Assembly (NCBI GenBank): GCA_017416505.1
Contig: JAFQCI010000126.1
Location: 1 to 27,132 of the forward strand
Length of the DNA: 27,132 nucleotides
From: Lachnospiraceae bacterium
GTDB lineage: Bacteria > Bacillota_A > Clostridia > Lachnospirales > Lachnospiraceae
Direction: 5' to 3'
Of this stretch, positions 21,818 through 27,132 are shown piece after piece. The position numbers were made by a program, and so were the translations under genes. Below the pieces are notes generated by a model that was not told the origin of the DNA, did not search any database, and was given only the letters and a program-made list of their open reading frames with translations. Position 1 is the stretch's first letter. Each line of letters opens with the position of its first letter.

Positions 21818-24800
21818 ATGGGAATCAATATTCGTCAAACACCGGGATTTGATAGAAGCACCAGTGGGATATATGAAAAAATGAATGCAACTGAAGCAGA
21901 AAGTGCGAAGAAGGTTCAGGATGCACTGAAAGTGGAAGAAGGACAGGTTGTAGAAGGAACTGTCTGTGAAAATAAAGGGCAAAAGTCCATTCAGATACAA
22001 GGAGAAGAATTGCCTGTAAGCAGTGAAGTAATGAAAGATTATAATGTCGGGGAAACTGTGTATTTAAAGGTGGATACCAAGGAAGAAGGCAAGGTATCCT
22101 TAAAAATATTGTCTTCTGATGAAGTAGAGCAGATAAAGGCAGAACAAATAAAGACCGAACAGAAGACAGATACAAGAAAATCCCTTTCTCGTACGAACTC
22201 CATGATTGGAAAAGGTCAACAGGAGATGCAGGCGGTTTCGAAAAAGATTGAAACCGCTACAGGGGAAATAGCCAAGCTTTTAAAGTCATCGAAGGTGACA
22301 GTTACTGTTTCAAAGGACGTAGAAAAAGCAGTAGAAAAAGTGGTAAAAGAATTGGATGTTGCTCATGTGAATCTTCTTGAACATCAGGATGTGGAAGTAG
22401 AAAATACAGATGTAAGAACCCTTTCTAATATGATTTCTAATTTGGAACAACAGGAACAAAAAGAAGCGAATAAAGAAGAAATCATGAAAGCTGTAGTAGA
22501 AAAAGGAAAGGAACTTAGTACATTTCCAGATGGTAAAATGTATTATATGATTTCCAATGAATTGGAATTGACGGTAAATAACCTATATAAAGCGGAATAC
22601 AGTTATGATAAAGATTACCAAAGCCAGGATTTAAGCAAAGAAGAATGGGAGCAGTTAAAGCCAAAGGTGGAAGAGTATCTGAAAAAAGAACAGATTGCAC
22701 CGAATGAGGAAAATATGCGTGCTGCGAAGTGGCTGATGGACCAAAAGCTTCCTATCAGTAAGGCAAATGTTGCAGATGTAAAAGCGATGCAGACCATTTC
22801 AAAAGAAGGGGTAGAGGAAGAAGTTTTACAAAATAATGTAAAACATTATTTTGAATTAAACTTAGACCCAAAAGAAGCCAATGTATTCTATGAGAATGAA
22901 GGCAAGGTTGCAGAAAAATTAATGGAAAAAGTAAGCCAGTTGGAAGAAAAGGACATGGATTTTGTCATTGAACAACTGGTAAAGGAAGAAAAGCCTCTTA
23001 CTTTGGATAATATCCTAAAAGAAGCGTATAAACAGGAAACAGAGCAAGCTTCTAAAGAAGTTGTATCCAAAGAACAAGTGCAAACTGAGGAAACAAAGTC
23101 TTCCAATGAAAAAGTGAAAGATGCGTATGAAATTCCTGAAAAAACAGTTTCAAAGCAAGAAACGAGAGGGGAACAAAAGTCTGACGGAGAAAAGACAGAA
23201 GTTATAGAGTCAAAGAGTTCAGACAGAGTAAATTTGGAAAACATAAAAGAAGAAACAGCTTTAGATAGAGAAAAACCGGAAATTGTGAAGGAAGAAAAAG
23301 GCTCAGACAAGCAAAAACCGGAAGTTACAAAAGAAGAAAGAAGTTTAGACAAAGAAAAGCTAGAAATTGCAAAAGAAGAAAGAAGTTTAGGAAAAGAAAG
23401 GACGGAAATTGCAAAAGAAGAAAAAGTCTTAGATAGAGAAAAACCGGAAATTGCAAAAGAAGAAAAAGTCTTAGATAGAGAAAAACCGGAAGTTGCAAAA
23501 GAAGAAAGAATTTTAGATAGAGAAAAGCCGGAAGTTGCAAAAAATGAAACGGGTTATTCTGTAACAAGACCTCAAGTTTCTAAAGAGGAAAAGGCTTTAG
23601 AAAGAACAAAAACAGAAATTTCTAATGAGAAAAAGAAATGGATGGAAGCCAAGGAAGAAGTTCTTGAAAATGCTTCAAGAAAAGAAGTTACGGAAGAAGA
23701 ACAAAATACCGCAGATTTTGAAAAGGTATTGGATGAACTCGATGAAAAGGATGTAAATTACCGAAAAATTGAGAACCAGGAAAAACGAAATCAGGAAGAA
23801 AAAGAAAAGAAAGAAGAGATTCCTTCTGCCAAAGAAGAGGTTTCTTATGAACAATTAGGAAAGACTCATATCAAACGACAACCAAAAAGATTTCAGATGA
23901 AAGAAATTGCTGTTGCAGAGGAATCAAAAAATGAGTCTTTAGAAAACGTGAAAGAAGATAAGGGAACAAAGATCGAGAATCCTAGATTGGAATGGAAAGA
24001 AAGGGAAGTTCCAGAGGAAGATTCGCAAAAATCAGTAAAGAAAGAAAGTGTGGACTTAAAGCGAACTACTGAAACAACAGTAAAGGAAGATAAGACTTTA
24101 GGGGAAAACACGGAAAGAGAAGTAAAGGAAGAAAATAACGCACCAAGCACAGATGCCAAGAAAGAGGTAAACGGAGAAAATAACCCTCCAAGTGCAGATG
24201 TCAAGAAAGAAGAAAAAGAGGAAAATAACACTTCAAGTATTGATACCAAAAAGGAAGTGAAGAAAGAAGATAATACTTTGAAGGCTGATTTTGAAAAGGA
24301 ATGGCAGGAAGAAAATCAAGCCCTCAATATGCTTTTAGAAGAAGCCGGAAGGGTCAATGCGGACTTAAAAGAATCTGCTACAAAGGAAACAGCAGGGAAA
24401 CAGAAAGAATCTTCTGCAAAAGAAATAGCAGGAACCCAGATAGAAAAAGTAGAAGGAAAGACATCGGAAGGGTTAGAAGAAAAAACAGAAGGAAGAATAG
24501 AGCCGGAAAAAGAATTACCATTAAAGGGAGAACATTTCGAAAAGAAGGAAACAAAAGAACAGAAGGAATTTTCTTCAAAAGAAATGGAAAGAAAAGAACT
24601 GAAAGAATTTTCTTCAAAAGAAATGGAAAGAAAAGAACCAGCAAGAGATTCTCTTTCGGATGTAAAAGATAGCAAAGGGGAAAATCTGCAAAAAGGACCA
24701 GTTCAGGAAGATAAAAAGGTTTCTGAAAGCGTAGAAAAAGAACGTCTATTAAGAGAACAGAGTAAGGATAAAGATGTTTCTGAAAAAGAAATATCCAAGG

Positions 24801-26857
24801 CGCAAAATAGAGAAGAAGGTCCTTCTTTCGATGGAGCAGAATTAGAAGCAAAAGTAATTACTGCAAAACGTCAATTAGAGGAAATTCGTTTAAAATTGAC
24901 GTTATCCAGTGCGAAAGTACTTGCTAAGAATGATATTAAGATTGATACCAAGGAATTAAGCGAAATTGTTGATCAGCTAAAGGAATTGGAAAAAGAAGCT
25001 TGCAAGCGGCAATTGATTGAAAATCGAATTGAGCCGACAGAAGAAAACATTGAGCAATTTAGAATTACCACAAAAATGGCAGAAGAATTAAAAGAGATGC
25101 CAAGCTATTCTATTGCCAAGTTTGTTCGAGAGCCGATTCCGATGACTATGGAAAGTTTGCATGAGGAAGGAAGAAAGCAGAAAGCAGACTTTGATGCAGC
25201 CAATGAACGCTATGAAACCATGATGACGAAGCCTAGAAGTGACATGGGAGATTCCATAAGCAAGGCATTTAGAAACGTGGATGATATCTTAAAAGAGATG
25301 GATTTGGAAGTAACAGAGGCGAACCAAAGAGCAGTAAGAATCTTAGGTTATAACTCTATGGAAATTACTAAAGAGAATTTAGAGGCAGTAAAGGCAAAGG
25401 ATTTAAGTGTAAATCGTTTGTTAAATCAATTAACTCCACAAAAGGTTATGGAATTTATCCGTAAGGGCGAAAATATCATTCAGGTTCCGATAGAAGAATT
25501 AAATCTTAAGATGGAAACTATGAATAACGAGGTACAGGAAAAAGAAGTTGCCCGTTATAGTGAGTTCTTATATAAGTTAGAAAAGAACAAAGAAATTACA
25601 CCGGAAGAAAGAACCGCTTTCGTAGGCGTATATCGTTTGCTGGATAAGGTTGTGAAGTCTAAAGGTCGTGACATTGGAGCCTTGGTGAAGTCAGGACAAG
25701 AAATTACGTTAAAGAATCTTTTGACTGCCCAAAGAACCATCAAGGCATCAAAGATTGATGCCAATATTGACGATGACTTCGGAATGGTATCAGAGGTCAT
25801 TGAAAAAGGTGTAAAAATTACCGACCAGATTGAACAAGGATTTTCTAATGCTGAAAAACAACTGCAGCAGGTAGAGAAAGAACCGCAAACAAAACAGGAT
25901 TCCTTGATGCAGCAAAAGATTTCATATCAGCAGGATTTGGCAAAGGAAATTTTAGAATACATAAATCCAAGTGATTTAAAATCTTTAAGTAAAGTATTTG
26001 GCGAAAATCTTGAAAATATGACCTTCGAACAGATAAAAGACCGCTTATCCAGAGCAAATGGAAAGAATTTTGAAGCAGCGGCATTTACCGGAGAAGTTGT
26101 ATTAGATGAGTATCAGGAAGAACAGATGAAAGAATGGAAACAGCTTGCCCAAACAGAGCAAAGAGTCATTAAGGCATTGTCTGACTATGATGTTTCTAAG
26201 ACATTATCTAATGCTAAAGCATTTGAAACTATTTTCAGCAAAGAAACTCCGTTGTTTGAACAAATTAAGAAGGAATTTGAACCAAAGACCAAGAAGGAGG
26301 AAAAGGAGAAAAAAATCCAGAAATCCATTTCTTCCTTGGGAGGATTTTTTGACGGAAAAGAAGAGGCTGTCAGTGCATATGAAGACTTTGCCGATGATTT
26401 GATGGAGCAAAGTGGACAGGAAGAAACTTTAACTACGAAAGAGATTCTTGCAAGAAAGAACCTTATGTTAGCCGGAAACCTGATGGCGAAGATGGCAAGG
26501 GAAGAAAGCTTTATCGTTCCGGTTCAGATTCAAAACAAAGATACTACTATGGAAGTAACTTTAAAGAGTAAAGGAAATGAAAAAGGTACCATTCAGGCAA
26601 GCATCATAGCCGGGGACTGGGGAGAAATTTCTGCAGAACTTTTAGTAGAAGAAAAAACAGTATCCATCTATTCAAAGGCAGAATCAAAAGAAGGAGAAAC
26701 AGCATTAAACAAAGCATTGGGTGTTTTTGAAGGCGCGTTATCTTCTAAGAATATTATTTTACAGCAATCCGCCAAGCCGATAAATGGCACAGGTCAAGCA
26801 GCTACAAAGCAGTTATACCAAGTGGCAAAATCCTTTGTAGAGGCATTTAGGGCTTGA
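21818..26857 (+). CDS. Giant FliK-like (hook-length-control-type) protein
   Basis: A 1679-residue soluble protein without signal peptide or membrane helices. N-terminal residues about 35-100 form a small beta domain (VVEGTVCENKG, QGEELPVSSEVMKDYNVGE). Residues about 110-430 are helical. Residues about 430-1000 are a very charged, Lys/Glu-rich region with four tandem repeat families. Residues about 1010-1560 are helical with recurring P-T/N-x-E-N motifs. The last 115 residues (from about 1566) resemble the FliK C-terminal domain. FliK-type proteins measure hook length and switch flagellar export specificity; most are 300-600 residues, so this one is unusually long. It may match the DUF6240-like group of Lachnospiraceae, which I cannot check. 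The start is ATG 21818 with GGAGG six bases away, not TTG 21794. Confidence 0.72.
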   Translation: MGINIRQTPGFDRSTSGIYEKMNATEAESAKKVQDALKVEEGQVVEGTVCENKGQKSIQIQGEELPVSSEVMKDYNVGETVYLKVDTKEEGKVSLKILSSDEVEQIKAEQIKTEQKTDTRKSLSRTNSMIGKGQQEMQAVSKKIETATGEIAKLLKSSKVTVTVSKDVEKAVEKVVKELDVAHVNLLEHQDVEVENTDVRTLSNMISNLEQQEQKEANKEEIMKAVVEKGKELSTFPDGKMYYMISNELELTVNNLYKAEYSYDKDYQSQDLSKEEWEQLKPKVEEYLKKEQIAPNEENMRAAKWLMDQKLPISKANVADVKAMQTISKEGVEEEVLQNNVKHYFELNLDPKEANVFYENEGKVAEKLMEKVSQLEEKDMDFVIEQLVKEEKPLTLDNILKEAYKQETEQASKEVVSKEQVQTEETKSSNEKVKDAYEIPEKTVSKQETRGEQKSDGEKTEVIESKSSDRVNLENIKEETALDREKPEIVKEEKGSDKQKPEVTKEERSLDKEKLEIAKEERSLGKERTEIAKEEKVLDREKPEIAKEEKVLDREKPEVAKEERILDREKPEVAKNETGYSVTRPQVSKEEKALERTKTEISNEKKKWMEAKEEVLENASRKEVTEEEQNTADFEKVLDELDEKDVNYRKIENQEKRNQEEKEKKEEIPSAKEEVSYEQLGKTHIKRQPKRFQMKEIAVAEESKNESLENVKEDKGTKIENPRLEWKEREVPEEDSQKSVKKESVDLKRTTETTVKEDKTLGENTEREVKEENNAPSTDAKKEVNGENNPPSADVKKEEKEENNTSSIDTKKEVKKEDNTLKADFEKEWQEENQALNMLLEEAGRVNADLKESATKETAGKQKESSAKEIAGTQIEKVEGKTSEGLEEKTEGRIEPEKELPLKGEHFEKKETKEQKEFSSKEMERKELKEFSSKEMERKEPARDSLSDVKDSKGENLQKGPVQEDKKVSESVEKERLLREQSKDKDVSEKEISKAQNREEGPSFDGAELEAKVITAKRQLEEIRLKLTLSSAKVLAKNDIKIDTKELSEIVDQLKELEKEACKRQLIENRIEPTEENIEQFRITTKMAEELKEMPSYSIAKFVREPIPMTMESLHEEGRKQKADFDAANERYETMMTKPRSDMGDSISKAFRNVDDILKEMDLEVTEANQRAVRILGYNSMEITKENLEAVKAKDLSVNRLLNQLTPQKVMEFIRKGENIIQVPIEELNLKMETMNNEVQEKEVARYSEFLYKLEKNKEITPEERTAFVGVYRLLDKVVKSKGRDIGALVKSGQEITLKNLLTAQRTIKASKIDANIDDDFGMVSEVIEKGVKITDQIEQGFSNAEKQLQQVEKEPQTKQDSLMQQKISYQQDLAKEILEYINPSDLKSLSKVFGENLENMTFEQIKDRLSRANGKNFEAAAFTGEVVLDEYQEEQMKEWKQLAQTEQRVIKALSDYDVSKTLSNAKAFETIFSKETPLFEQIKKEFEPKTKKEEKEKKIQKSISSLGGFFDGKEEAVSAYEDFADDLMEQSGQEETLTTKEILARKNLMLAGNLMAKMAREESFIVPVQIQNKDTTMEVTLKSKGNEKGTIQASIIAGDWGEISAELLVEEKTVSIYSKAESKEGETALNKALGVFEGALSSKNIILQQSAKPINGTGQAATKQLYQVAKSFVEAFRA
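23249..23626 (+). repeat. Nine tandem 42-bp (14-residue) repeats in the FliK-like gene
   Basis: Residues 478-603 are nine 14-residue units. Units 5-7 are nearly identical (EEKVLDREKPEIAK type); units 8 and 9 are degenerate. The core reads L-D-R-E-K-P-E. High DNA identity among the central units indicates recent expansion, so copy number probably varies among strains. Confidence 0.9.
24119..24298 (+). repeat. Four tandem 45-bp (15-residue) repeats in the FliK-like gene
   Basis: Residues 768-827 are four units of the form EVKEENNAPSTDAKK, the last more diverged. This is a different sequence and period from the 42-bp array. Confidence 0.85.
24368..24439 (+). repeat. Two tandem 36-bp (12-residue) repeats in the FliK-like gene
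   Basis: KESATKETAGKQ is followed directly by KESSAKEIAGTQ (residues 851-874). Confidence 0.8.
24563..24640 (+). repeat. Two tandem 39-bp (13-residue) repeats in the FliK-like gene
   Basis: KEFSSKEMERKEL and KEFSSKEMERKEP (residues 916-941) are almost identical at the DNA level, so this duplication is recent. Confidence 0.88.
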
Positions 26858-26916
26858 TGAATCTGTAGTTGGGTAAGATTATGTAAAATACGAAAATTTT
26901 TATTAAAATATTTCCT

Positions 26917-26972
26917 GATAGGGCTGTCGCGTTAATGTTTATTCATTAAAGCGGCGGCCCTGTCAATTTTTT
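26917..26972 (+). terminator. Terminator of the FliK-like gene
   Basis: A long stem of about 20 bp with some G-T pairs, from GATAGGGC (26917-26924) to GCCCTGTC (26957-26964), is followed by a run of six T (26967-26972). Confidence 0.88.
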
Positions 26973-27103
26973 AGATATGAAAACCTTGTCTACAGCTCTG
27001 AGGAATAAAAACTTTTCGCAATAAAATAACCAGATTTCATGCAAGAAAGCTTCCAATGCGTTAAAATATAAGAAAGAAATTTTTCGCATAGGAGGCTTTT
27101 CAG

Positions 27104-27132
27104 ATGACAAAGAGAGAAAAAAGGGAACGAAA
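27104..27132 (+). CDS. Start of a rightward gene, cut by the window edge
   Basis: ATG 27104 has TAGGAGG eight bases upstream and reads M-T-K-R-E-K-R-E-R before the end. The basic start cannot be assigned. In Bacillus a FliK-like gene (ylqG) is followed by ylqH, a small homologue of the FlhB C-terminal domain, so that is a reasonable guess here, though a terminator separates the two. Confidence 0.7.

Noticed and set aside
23249..23626. CRISPR array
   Set aside because: The 42-bp units are contiguous, in frame and without unique spacers; they are coding repeats.
22888..24851. Long frames opposite the FliK-like gene, rich in Ser, Phe and Leu
   Set aside because: They are the antisense of Glu/Lys codons and follow the repeats of the real gene.

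Overview
The window looks like chromosomal DNA from a low-GC, spore-forming, flagellated member of the Clostridia, most likely Lachnospiraceae. The evidence is spmA/spmB, a chemotaxis receptor, a very large FliK-like protein behind a sigma-28-type promoter, strong AGGAGG ribosome binding sites, ATP-type PEP carboxykinase and glycogen branching enzyme. No prophage, CRISPR array or rRNA operon is visible. Family assignments come from reading the sequence; no database search was made.

Layout. Positions 1-720 hold the start of a leftward gene and a leftward AbrB-family regulator, separated by repeats and a hairpin terminator. 827-1932 is spmAB, with an overlapping stop and start. 2202-3935 is a methyl-accepting chemotaxis protein with its own promoter and terminator. 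4150-5174 is a PadR regulator plus DUF2812 membrane protein pair, preceded by three palindromic direct repeats and a dyad-rich promoter. 5496-9117 is a three-gene ABC-2 type exporter operon. 9547-11409 is a DUF885-type lipoprotein metallopeptidase. 11772-13460 is pckA. 13646-14344 holds a leftward 51-residue acidic protein gene and a leftward MarR regulator. 14798-16129 is a divergent enolase, followed by an omega-amidase-like nitrilase (16319-17107) and tRNA-Leu(CAG) (17447-17530). 17713-19920 is leftward glgB, and 20220-21191 is a leftward Rpn-family nuclease. 21818-26857 is a 1679-residue FliK-like protein. A rightward gene begins at 27104.

The genes are mostly separate housekeeping and regulatory units. 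pckA, eno and glgB belong to central carbon and glycogen metabolism. The receptor and the FliK-like protein belong to motility. The two overlapping or abutting groups (spmAB and the ABC exporter) and the PadR-DUF2812 pair are the clearest operons.

The most unusual material is intergenic. A 33-bp hairpin at 14687-14719 is flanked by an 8-bp direct repeat and sits inside an older inverted-repeat element. A 143-bp element at 17226-17368 ends in the same hairpin and is flanked by a 7-bp direct repeat. Two elements (9302-9511 and 14634-14768) share terminal inverted repeats TAGG(T/C)(A/G)ATTG and each lies just upstream of a start codon. These look like small non-autonomous mobile palindromes (MITE-like), one nested in another.
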